A DNA stretch of 7,873 bases, from NCBI RefSeq assembly GCF_938020365.1, contig NZ_CALIIB010000084.1:1-7873 (forward strand), in the 5' to 3' direction. This document shows, in pieces, positions 1 through 5,422 of this stretch (positions are counted from its first letter, which is position 1; each line of letters begins with the position of its first letter). The notes below the pieces were generated by a model. That model ran no database searches. It was not told the DNA's origin and saw only the letters and a list, made by a program, of their open reading frames with translations. The translations under genes were made by a program, and so were the position numbers. Source of the DNA: an uncultured Streptococcus sp. (lineage in GTDB: Bacteria > Bacillota > Bacilli > Lactobacillales > Streptococcaceae).

Positions 1-49
1 AATAAAAACCTGACCAAAGAACTTTATCTGAAGCTCCTTTAGTCAGGTT
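1..49 (-). terminator. Intrinsic terminator downstream of pepO
   Basis: Read on the minus strand, the outer stem AACCTGAC (7-14) pairs perfectly with GTCAGGTT (42-49). After one mismatch it continues with AAAG (16-19) against CTTT (37-40). The stem is followed on the minus strand by the U-tract TTTTTATT (8 down to 1). It begins about 25 bases after the pepO stop codon, so it most likely ends the pepO transcript. The plus-strand side lacks a T-run, so it looks one-directional. Confidence 0.72.
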
Positions 50-74
50 ATTATGCCTTCTTATGGCTTGTTTG

Positions 75-1967
75 TTACCAAATCACCACGCGATCTTCTG
101 GACTCCGCCACATACCGTCTCCTTCTTGGACATCAAAGGTCGTAAAGAAGTCGTCAAAGTTAGGCAGTTGGACATTGGTACGAAGTTTAGCTGGCGCATG
201 GACATCGACGCTGGCTAGAAGCTTCATGTACTCTTCGCGTCCCTTCATCCGCCAGATGCGAGCAAAGTTGGTGAAGAATTCCTCCGCAGAGAAATCGTCT
301 TCTTTCTTGGCTGCTTCGAGAGCCGCTGCAATACCGCCCAAGTCCGCCACATTTTCTGAAACAGTCAGCTTGCCATTGACCTTGGCACCGTAAGAATCTA
401 GACCTTCAAACTGGTCGATGACTTTCTGAGTCCGCTCAGTAAAGGCTTGGTAGTCATGCTCCGTCCACCAGTTGTTGAGGCTGCCGTTTTCATCAAAGGA
501 AGCGCCATTGGTATCAAAAGCATGAGAAATTTCATGGGCGATAACCGCACCGATACCGCCATAATTGGCTGAAGAAGACTGGTGCAGGTCATAGAAAGGT
601 GCCTGCAGGATAGCCGCTGGAAAGACAATCAGGTTTTTCTGAGGATTGTAGTAGGCATTGACCATGTGGGCTGGCATTCCCCATTCTTTGTAATCCACGG
701 GCTGGTTCCACTTGCTCCAACCATACTTGATTTCCACTTGTCGCAGTTTTTGAGCATTTTCGAAGAGGCTGAGATTTTCATCCACAAGCTTGTCTGCGTA
801 GCGCTCAGGTAGCTCCTCTGGGTAGCCGATATAAGGCTTGATGACATTGAGTTTGACAATGGCCTTGTCCCGAGTTTCTGGTGTCAGCCAGTCATTGCTG
901 GCGAGGCGCTCCTTGTAGACTTGGATCATGTTGGCTACTTTTTGCTCCACATCGGCCTTGGCTTCAGGGGAGAATTTTTGTCCAGCATACCAGAGTCCGA
1001 TGGCTTGATTGAAAGGCGCTTGAGCTAGGTAAAAGGAAGCTTTTTTCTTGTCTTGCGCCTGAGGTGTTCCAGATAGGGCGCGACGGTAAGCGCCTGCTAG
1101 GACACGGATTTCGTCAGTCAAGTAGGATTCAGCTGACGCGATAGCATTAAAGATAAGCACGGCCTTGAGCAGGGGCCAAGTCTCTTCGCAGTAGAATTGG
1201 TTGGCAGCTTGCCAGAAACGCTCCTCAGGTACGATAATCTGGTCAGGAATTTGCCCGATGAGTTGGGTGAAGATGGCATCTAAAGGTAGATTTGGTGCTA
1301 AGGCCTTGAAGTCTTCCCACTCGTAAGGGTGATAAAGCTTGGCATATTCTGAACTTTCCTCCCGCGACAGAACGACTTTGGCAATTCGAGCATCCAGTTC
1401 TAAAACTTTATCCAGCAAATCTTGAATTTCTTCTGCTGAAAATTCGAATTTTTGCAGCAAAGCTTCGGAAGACTCACGCCATTTTTTCAAGAGCTTGTCC
1501 TTTTGAGGATGCCCATCAGCATAGTAGGTCGTGTCTGGGAGAATAGTACTTGGTGCATCTGCCCAGAGGACATTGATACGGGCGTCCATAAAGTCAGGCG
1601 CTACACCAAAAGGAAAGAAATTGGGCTTGCCAGCCAGCTCAAACTCGGCAATCTTTGTGGTAAATTCTGTAAAGGAGTTGAGCGCTTGGTATTCCGCAAT
1701 CAAAGGCAAAACAGGCTTGATACCGAGTGCTTCCCGCTTGTCATAGTCAGCTGCTAAACGATGGTACTTGATAAAGTTTTGCAAAATAGCATCGTCAGGA
1801 ACTTCCTCACCCCGTAGCCATTGATCGGTAGTGGAGAGCATCAGCTTTTCAATCTCATCTGACAAATCTGTGAAGCCGCCGGTGACAGGCTTGTCATCTG
1901 GGATAACGGCCGTTTTGGCCCATTCACCATTAATGGCGTCATAAAAATCATCTTGTAAACGTGTCAT
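75..1967 (-). CDS. pepO: PepO, M13-family (neprilysin-like) zinc endopeptidase
   Basis: A cytosolic-type oligopeptidase that cleaves short peptides. Streptococcal homologues are also reported on the cell surface binding host proteins. Numbered from the ATG at 1967 (630 residues, the usual streptococcal PepO length), it shows the substrate-binding NAYYNP at 437-442 and the zinc motif HEISH at 478-482. The third zinc ligand is E538 in ENVADLGG (538-545). The C-terminal DVHAPAKLR (about 588-596) carries the M13 substrate-binding His590 and Arg596. No signal peptide or membrane anchor is visible, unlike mammalian neprilysin. The start at 1967 matches the family N-terminus (MTRLQDDFYDAINGEW) and has AGGAAAG at 1978-1984 with a long 10-nt spacing. 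An in-frame TTG at 2006 could add 13 residues. The gene diverges from the manganese transporter operon, an arrangement known from S. parasanguinis and relatives. Confidence 0.95.
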   Translation of the reverse strand: MTRLQDDFYDAINGEWAKTAVIPDDKPVTGGFTDLSDEIEKLMLSTTDQWLRGEEVPDDAILQNFIKYHRLAADYDKREALGIKPVLPLIAEYQALNSFTEFTTKIAEFELAGKPNFFPFGVAPDFMDARINVLWADAPSTILPDTTYYADGHPQKDKLLKKWRESSEALLQKFEFSAEEIQDLLDKVLELDARIAKVVLSREESSEYAKLYHPYEWEDFKALAPNLPLDAIFTQLIGQIPDQIIVPEERFWQAANQFYCEETWPLLKAVLIFNAIASAESYLTDEIRVLAGAYRRALSGTPQAQDKKKASFYLAQAPFNQAIGLWYAGQKFSPEAKADVEQKVANMIQVYKERLASNDWLTPETRDKAIVKLNVIKPYIGYPEELPERYADKLVDENLSLFENAQKLRQVEIKYGWSKWNQPVDYKEWGMPAHMVNAYYNPQKNLIVFPAAILQAPFYDLHQSSSANYGGIGAVIAHEISHAFDTNGASFDENGSLNNWWTEHDYQAFTERTQKVIDQFEGLDSYGAKVNGKLTVSENVADLGGIAAALEAAKKEDDFSAEEFFTNFARIWRMKGREEYMKLLASVDVHAPAKLRTNVQLPNFDDFFTTFDVQEGDGMWRSPEDRVVIW

Positions 1968-2003
1968 GTTTTTCTCACTTTCCTGCTTTTGATATAACCT
2001 TAT

Positions 2004-2022
2004 CAAAATTAACTCCTTTTTT
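2004..2022 (-). promoter_or_regulatory. Strong Shine-Dalgarno and in-frame TTG upstream of pepO
   Basis: On the minus strand AAAAAAGGAG (2013-2022) is followed by 6 nt and then TTG at 2006-2004. That TTG is in frame with pepO and 13 codons upstream of the family-conserved ATG at 1967. The SD is stronger and better spaced than the one serving the ATG. Either PepO is made with a 13-residue extension (MIRLYQKQESEKN), or this site loads ribosomes in addition to the ATG. Which start is used cannot be settled from sequence. Confidence 0.5.
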
Positions 2023-2040
2023 CAAATATTTCCTATATTG

Positions 2041-2069
2041 ATTGTAAGGATTTTTTAAAAATTAACTTG
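2041..2069 (-). promoter_or_regulatory. Candidate pepO promoter (weak)
   Basis: On the minus strand TACAAT (2041-2046) differs at one base from the consensus -10 and sits about 20 bases upstream of the pepO SD. The hexamer 17 bp further upstream, CAAGTT (2064-2069), is a poor -35. If correct, the -35 region lies inside the first repressor palindrome, so ScaR-type binding could also affect pepO. This is the best candidate I found in the gap, but it is weak. Confidence 0.3.
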
Positions 2070-2079
2070 ACTTAATTTT
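2058..2079. promoter_or_regulatory. Operator 1: ScaR/SloR-type palindrome over the -35
   Basis: Perfect 8-bp inverted repeat: AAAATTAA (2058-2065), spacer CTTGAC, TTAATTTT (2072-2079). The core AATTAA-N6-TTAATT matches the recognition element described for the manganese-responsive DtxR-family repressors of oral streptococci (ScaR, SloR). The spacer contains most of the -35 hexamer, so bound repressor would block RNA polymerase. The repressor gene is not in the window. Confidence 0.82.
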
Positions 2080-2095
2080 CATTTTAATGTATATT
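2067..2095 (+). promoter_or_regulatory. scaCBA promoter
   Basis: TTGACT (2067-2072) and TATATT (2090-2095) are separated by exactly 17 bp, a near-consensus housekeeping promoter. The predicted start near 2102 leaves only about 14 bases of leader before the scaC ATG at 2116. The SD AGAGG (2104-2108) therefore sits near the very 5' end of the message. Two inverted repeats overlay the promoter. Confidence 0.85.
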
Positions 2096-2104
2096 AAAAT
2101 GAAA
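2077..2104. promoter_or_regulatory. Operator 2: second palindrome over the -10 and start
   Basis: Perfect 12-bp inverted repeat: TTTCATTTTAAT (2077-2088), spacer GTAT, ATTAAAATGAAA (2093-2104). Read in the six-six-six format it is TTTTAA-N6-TTAAAA, a variant of operator 1. Its centre (2090.5) lies 22 bp from the centre of operator 1 (2068.5), about two helical turns. It shares 2077-2079 with operator 1 and runs up to the scaC SD. I infer a second repressor dimer site. Confidence 0.72.
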
Positions 2105-2115
2105 GAGGTATAACA

Positions 2116-2835
2116 ATGATTGAAATGAAAAATTTAAGTGTCAGTTATCAAGGACAGCTGGCCTTAGAACCAACTTCTTTAACAATAAAAGGACCAACTA
2201 TCACAGGGATTATCGGACCAAACGGGGCTGGAAAGTCAACTCTCATAAAAGGTATGTTAGGAATTGTTGAGAGTGAGGGGCAGACCTTTCTAGATAGAAA
2301 ACCCATGAAGCAAGAATTAAGCAAGATTGCTTATGTAGAGCAGAAAATTCACATTGACTATAATTTTCCTATCAAGGTCAAGGAGTGTGTGTCTCTAGGC
2401 TTGTATCCTAAGATCAAGCTCTTTCAACGCCTCAAAGCGTCTGACTGGGAAAAGGTTGCTCGGGCTTTGAAAATCGTTGGTTTAGAAGATTTTGCTGAGC
2501 GGCAGATTAGCCAGTTGTCTGGTGGGCAATTCCAGCGGGTCTTGATTGCCCGTTGCTTGGTTCAGGAGGCTGAATATATCTTCCTAGATGAGCCTTTTGT
2601 TGGAATTGACTCAGTCAGTGAAGAGATTATCATGGCGACCCTCCGCCAGCTAAGAAAAGCTGGGAAGACGATTTTGATTGTTCATCATGACTTGAGCAAG
2701 GTAGTCGCTTATTTTGACCAAGTCTTGCTGCTTAACAAGGAAGTCATTGCTTTCGGATCAACTGAGAGCACCTTCACCAAAGAAAATATGCAGAAGACCT
2801 ACGGTTCTCAGCTCTTTATGAATGGAGGTGACTAG
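2116..2835 (+). CDS. scaC: Manganese ABC transporter, ATP-binding protein
   Basis: This is the cytoplasmic ATPase that powers Mn(II) import through the permease encoded next to it. It has 239 residues, normal for the family (FimC/SsaC/PsaB homologues). Visible motifs in order are Walker A GPNGAGKST at 34-42, Q-loop Gln76, signature LSGGQ at 134-138, Walker B YIFLDEP at 154-160, a D-loop around 163-166, and the switch histidine His191 in VHHDLS. All catalytic positions are intact. The ATG at 2116 has AGAGG at 2104-2108, 7 nt upstream. It is the first gene of the operon behind the double operator, so transcription should be repressed when manganese is plentiful. Its stop lies one base before the permease start, indicating translational coupling. 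Symbols differ by species; scaC is the S. gordonii name. Confidence 0.95.
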   Translation: MIEMKNLSVSYQGQLALEPTSLTIKGPTITGIIGPNGAGKSTLIKGMLGIVESEGQTFLDRKPMKQELSKIAYVEQKIHIDYNFPIKVKECVSLGLYPKIKLFQRLKASDWEKVARALKIVGLEDFAERQISQLSGGQFQRVLIARCLVQEAEYIFLDEPFVGIDSVSEEIIMATLRQLRKAGKTILIVHHDLSKVVAYFDQVLLLNKEVIAFGSTESTFTKENMQKTYGSQLFMNGGD

Positions 2836-2836
2836 G

Positions 2837-3673
2837 ATGATCCAGGAATTTATTCAAGGATTGCATGATTTTCATTTCCTGCAAAATGCGTTGATTACGG
2901 CTATTGTGATTGGAGTGGTGGCCGGTGCCGTTGGGTGCTTTATCATCTTGCGGGGCATGTCGCTCATGGGGGATGCCATTTCTCACGCGGTGCTGCCCGG
3001 CGTGGCTCTGTCTTATATTTTGGGGATTAATTTCTTCATCGGTGCTATTACCTTTGGCTTACTAGCTTCTATTATTATCACCTACATCAAGGGCAATTCT
3101 ATTATCAAAAGTGACACGGCTATCGGGATTACTTTTTCTTCCTTCTTGGCTCTGGGGGTCATTTTGATTAGTGTTGCTAAGAGTTCTACCGATCTTTTCC
3201 ATATCCTCTTTGGGAATATCTTGGCGGTGCAAGATCTTGATATGTGGATTAGTATTGGTGTGGGCATCTTGGTGTTGCTGGTCATTGCTATTTTCTTCAA
3301 GCAACTTTTGTTGACTTCCTTTGATCCGCTCTTAGCCCAAGCTATGGGAATGAAGGTGAATTTTTACCACTATTTGCTGATGATTCTATTGACTCTGGTA
3401 TCTGTCACAGCCATGCAAAGTGTCGGAACGATTCTGATTGTGGCCATGCTGATTACACCAGCTGCGACAGCCTATCTCTATGCCAAGAGTCTCAAGACCA
3501 TGATTTTATTGTCATCTGTCTTGGGGGCTGGTGCATCTGTTTTAGGTCTCTTCATCGGTTATAGTTTTAATGTTGCAGCAGGTTCTAGTATCGTTCTAAC
3601 CTCTGCCCTGATCTTTTTGGTTTCATTTTTTATCGCACCAAAACAGCGGTATTTAAAAAGAAAAGTAAAATAA
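2837..3673 (+). CDS. scaB: Manganese ABC transporter, membrane permease
   Basis: Integral membrane subunit of the Mn(II) importer, family ABC-3 (zinc/manganese/iron chelate permeases). From the ATG at 2837 it has 278 residues, as expected. Strongly hydrophobic stretches suggest eight or nine membrane helices, roughly at 19-38, 51-67, 68-84, 97-113, 136-154, 177-192, 195-213, 222-244 and 250-266. The family-typical ISHAVLPG (48-55) and GTILIVAMLITPAAT (197-211) are present. An ATG at 2822 would add five residues, but GGAGG (2824-2828) falls between the two and is ideally placed, 8 nt before 2837, so 2837 is preferred. That SD lies inside the end of scaC and only one base separates stop and start. 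The last residues (KQRYLKRKVK) are a basic cytoplasmic tail. Confidence 0.94.
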   Translation: MIQEFIQGLHDFHFLQNALITAIVIGVVAGAVGCFIILRGMSLMGDAISHAVLPGVALSYILGINFFIGAITFGLLASIIITYIKGNSIIKSDTAIGITFSSFLALGVILISVAKSSTDLFHILFGNILAVQDLDMWISIGVGILVLLVIAIFFKQLLLTSFDPLLAQAMGMKVNFYHYLLMILLTLVSVTAMQSVGTILIVAMLITPAATAYLYAKSLKTMILLSSVLGAGASVLGLFIGYSFNVAAGSSIVLTSALIFLVSFFIAPKQRYLKRKVK

Positions 3674-3694
3674 TATATTTATGGAGGATTTCCA

Positions 3695-4627
3695 ATGAAA
3701 AAATGTCGTTTCTTAGTTCTGCTTTTGCTGGCTTTTGTCGGCCTAGCAGCCTGCTCTAGTCAAAAAAGCAGTACCGAGACTGGTTCTTCAAAATTGAATG
3801 TTGTTGCGACCAACTCGATTATTGCGGATATTACAAAGAATATCGCTGGCGATAAGATCAATTTGCACAGTATCGTACCTGTTGGGCAAGACCCGCACGA
3901 ATACGAGCCCCTACCTGAAGATGTCAAAAAGACTTCCCAAGCAGATCTGATCTTCTACAATGGGATCAACCTTGAAACAGGTGGTAATGCTTGGTTCACA
4001 AAATTAGTAGAAAATGCTAAGAAGAAAGAAAACAAGGACTATTATGCTGTCAGCGAAGGTGTTGATGTCATTTACTTGGAAGGCCAAAGTGAAAAAGGGA
4101 AAGAAGACCCTCATGCTTGGCTCAACTTGGAAAATGGGATCATCTATGCTCAAAACATTGCTAAGCGTTTGAGCGAAAAAGACCCAGCTAACAAAGAAAC
4201 TTACGAGAAAAATCTTAAAGCTTATGTGGAAAAACTAAGCGCTTTGGACAAGGAAGCCAAAGAGAAATTCAACAACATTCCTGAAGAAAAGAAAATGATT
4301 GTAACCAGCGAAGGTTGCTTCAAATACTTCTCTAAGGCCTACAATGTGCCATCTGCCTATATTTGGGAAATCAACACTGAAGAAGAAGGGACTCCAGACC
4401 AAATTAAAACTTTGGTTGAAAAACTACGCAAGACGAAAGTGCCATCTCTCTTTGTCGAATCAAGTGTGGACGACCGTCCGATGAAGACCGTTTCTAAAGA
4501 CACCAACATTCCGATCTACGCTAAAATCTTTACTGACTCTGTTGCAGAAAAAGGAGAAGAAGGAGATAGCTATTACAGCATGATGAAATATAACTTAGAA
4601 AAGATCGCAGAAGGTCTGTCTAAATAA
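3695..4627 (+). CDS. scaA: Manganese-binding lipoprotein / adhesin (LraI family)
   Basis: Surface-anchored substrate-binding protein that captures Mn(II) for the ScaBC importer. LraI homologues (FimA, SsaB, PsaA) are also classed as adhesins. It has 310 residues. The signal peptide ends in the lipobox LAAC with lipidated Cys20. The four metal ligands line up with those of PsaA: His68 (in DPHEYEP), His140 (in DPHAW), Glu206 (in TSEGCF) and Asp281 (in FTDS). The start at 3695 has GGAGG at 3683-3687, 7 nt upstream. It lies 21 bases after scaB and is the last transporter gene, followed by a hairpin terminator. The sequence is closer to what I recall of S. gordonii ScaA than to FimA or SsaB, which is the main ground for the species suggestion. 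Confidence 0.96.
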   Translation: MKKCRFLVLLLLAFVGLAACSSQKSSTETGSSKLNVVATNSIIADITKNIAGDKINLHSIVPVGQDPHEYEPLPEDVKKTSQADLIFYNGINLETGGNAWFTKLVENAKKKENKDYYAVSEGVDVIYLEGQSEKGKEDPHAWLNLENGIIYAQNIAKRLSEKDPANKETYEKNLKAYVEKLSALDKEAKEKFNNIPEEKKMIVTSEGCFKYFSKAYNVPSAYIWEINTEEEGTPDQIKTLVEKLRKTKVPSLFVESSVDDRPMKTVSKDTNIPIYAKIFTDSVAEKGEEGDSYYSMMKYNLEKIAEGLSK

Positions 4628-4631
4628 TGAT

Positions 4632-4670
4632 AAGAGGTTGGGAAGATAAAATCCTAACCTCTTTATTTCT
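4632..4670 (+). terminator. Terminator after scaA
   Basis: The arm AAGAGGTTGGGA (4632-4643) pairs with TCCTAACCTCTT (4652-4663) in a 12-bp stem with one G-U pair and an 8-nt loop. The following tract TATTTCT is only moderately T-rich, so some read-through into tpx is likely. It begins 5 bases after the scaA stop. Confidence 0.75.
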
Positions 4671-4719
4671 GAAGAACAAGCTTTACATGGAGTCGCTCTC
4701 AAATTTTCGGTCAAATTAT

Positions 4720-4748
4720 TCGAAAAAAATCACTATTCGCAGTACAAT
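4720..4748 (+). promoter_or_regulatory. Candidate tpx promoter
   Basis: TCGAAA (4720-4725, four of six -35 consensus bases) and TACAAT (4743-4748, five of six) are 17 bp apart. The predicted start near 4755 gives tpx a leader of about 24 nt. No copy of the AATTAA-N6-TTAATT operator is seen in 4671-4778, so any manganese control of tpx would have to come from read-through of the scaCBA promoter. Confidence 0.45.
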
Positions 4749-4778
4749 GGAGCTATCAAACATGAATGGAGACTTCCT

Positions 4779-5270
4779 ATGACAACTTTTCTCGGAAATC
4801 CTGTAACCTTTACGGGTCAGCAATTGCAAGTCGGCGATACAGCCCACGATTTTAGCCTGACAGCTACTGACCTTTCAAAGAAAACCTTGGCTGATTTTGC
4901 TGGTAAAAAGAAAGTCCTCAGCATCGTACCGTCTATCGATACTGGCGTTTGCTCAACTCAGACCCGTCGTTTCAATCAAGAACTTGCTGATTTGGACAAT
5001 ACTGTTGTAATCACGATTTCAGTTGACTTACCTTTTGCTCAAGGAAAGTGGTGTGCTGCTGAAGGCATTGAGAATGCTGTCATGCTATCTGACTACTTCG
5101 ACCATTCTTTCGGCCGCGACTATGCTGTCCTCATCAATGAATGGCACCTGTTAGCCCGTGCAGTCCTTGTCTTGGACGAAAACAACACTGTGACCTATGC
5201 TGAATATGTGGACAACATCAATACCGAGCCAGATTATGATGCAGCCATTGCGGCAGTCAAAAGTCTGTAA
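4779..5270 (+). CDS. tpx: Thiol peroxidase (atypical 2-Cys peroxiredoxin)
   Basis: A thioredoxin-dependent peroxidase that reduces hydrogen and organic peroxides in the cytoplasm. It is also known as scavengase p20 or PsaD. It has 163 residues, typical for Tpx. The peroxidatic site is DTGVCSTQTRRF with Thr55 and Cys58. The resolving Cys92 (in KWCAAEG) is 34 residues on, the spacing of the Cys61/Cys95 pair of E. coli Tpx. Arg127 (LLARAV) fits the conserved active-site arginine. The ATG at 4779 has GGAGA at 4768-4772, 6 nt upstream. It lies 151 bases after scaA, behind a partial terminator and its own likely promoter, so both co-transcription and independent expression are plausible. Conserved linkage to the manganese transporter fits a shared role in oxidative-stress defence. 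Confidence 0.95.
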   Translation: MTTFLGNPVTFTGQQLQVGDTAHDFSLTATDLSKKTLADFAGKKKVLSIVPSIDTGVCSTQTRRFNQELADLDNTVVITISVDLPFAQGKWCAAEGIENAVMLSDYFDHSFGRDYAVLINEWHLLARAVLVLDENNTVTYAEYVDNINTEPDYDAAIAAVKSL

Positions 5271-5280
5271 AGAATTATAC

Positions 5281-5355
5281 TTTTCCAAAAAATGCACTTA
5301 ATTCTTCATAAGAGTTGAGTGTATTTTTGTCTGCTTGACTAAAAATTTTGGAAAA
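5281..5355. repeat. 10-bp inverted repeat enclosing the tpx terminator
   Basis: TTTTCCAAAA (5281-5290) and TTTTGGAAAA (5346-5355) are perfect inverted copies bounding 75 bp that contain the tpx terminator hairpin. The trinucleotide TAC flanks both outer ends (5278-5280 and 5356-5358), as a target duplication would. The arms are AT-rich, so chance or a larger alternative RNA fold is equally possible. Confidence 0.35.
5288..5330 (+). terminator. tpx intrinsic terminator
   Basis: A 19-bp stem (5288-5306 with 5310-5328) is unbroken apart from three G-U pairs and has a 3-nt CAT loop. The right arm ends in ATTTTT, forming the U-tract. It starts 17 bases after the tpx stop. Confidence 0.8.
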
Positions 5356-5390
5356 TACAAAAAGACAAACATCAATTTTGACGTTTGTCT
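5352..5390 (-). terminator. Terminator of the xpaC-telA operon
   Basis: On the minus strand AGACAAAC (5390-5383) pairs perfectly with GTTTGTCT (5370-5363). After one mismatch, inner pairs extend the stem. It is followed by TTTTGTATTTT on the minus strand (5362-5352). This is the better of two hairpins downstream of the telA stop for minus-strand termination. Confidence 0.7.
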
Positions 5391-5398
5391 ACGATTTG

Positions 5399-5420
5399 AA
5401 AGAGCCATCTAGGCTCTTTT
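5399..5420. terminator. Hairpin directly after telA, possibly a second terminator
   Basis: AAAGAGCC (5399-5406) and GGCTCTTT (5412-5419) form a perfect 8-bp stem with a 5-nt loop, two bases from the telA stop. The minus-strand tail (CAAATCG) is not T-rich. The plus-strand arm ends in TTTT and then AATTATT, so it may act as a backup plus-strand terminator or as an RNA 3'-end stabiliser for telA. Confidence 0.5.
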
Positions 5421-5422
5421 AA

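Noticed and set aside
175..859. Several 70-100 residue open frames on both strands inside pepO and elsewhere
   Set aside because: They overlap strongly supported genes, lack ribosome sites and have compositions expected of shadow frames.
2116..2190. Mn riboswitch (yybP-ykoY type) ahead of the transporter
   Set aside because: The predicted leader is only about 14 nt, too short for any riboswitch; control is better explained by the promoter palindromes.
2822..2836. Upstream ATG adding five residues to ScaB
   Set aside because: The GGAGG at 2824-2828 lies within this extension and is correctly spaced for the ATG at 2837; homologues are 278 residues. There is no SD suited to 2822.
4671..4778. 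ScaR-type operator upstream of tpx
   Set aside because: No AATTAA-N6-TTAATT or close variant is present; only short ATTCG and ATGGAG repeats are seen, which I cannot tie to a regulator.
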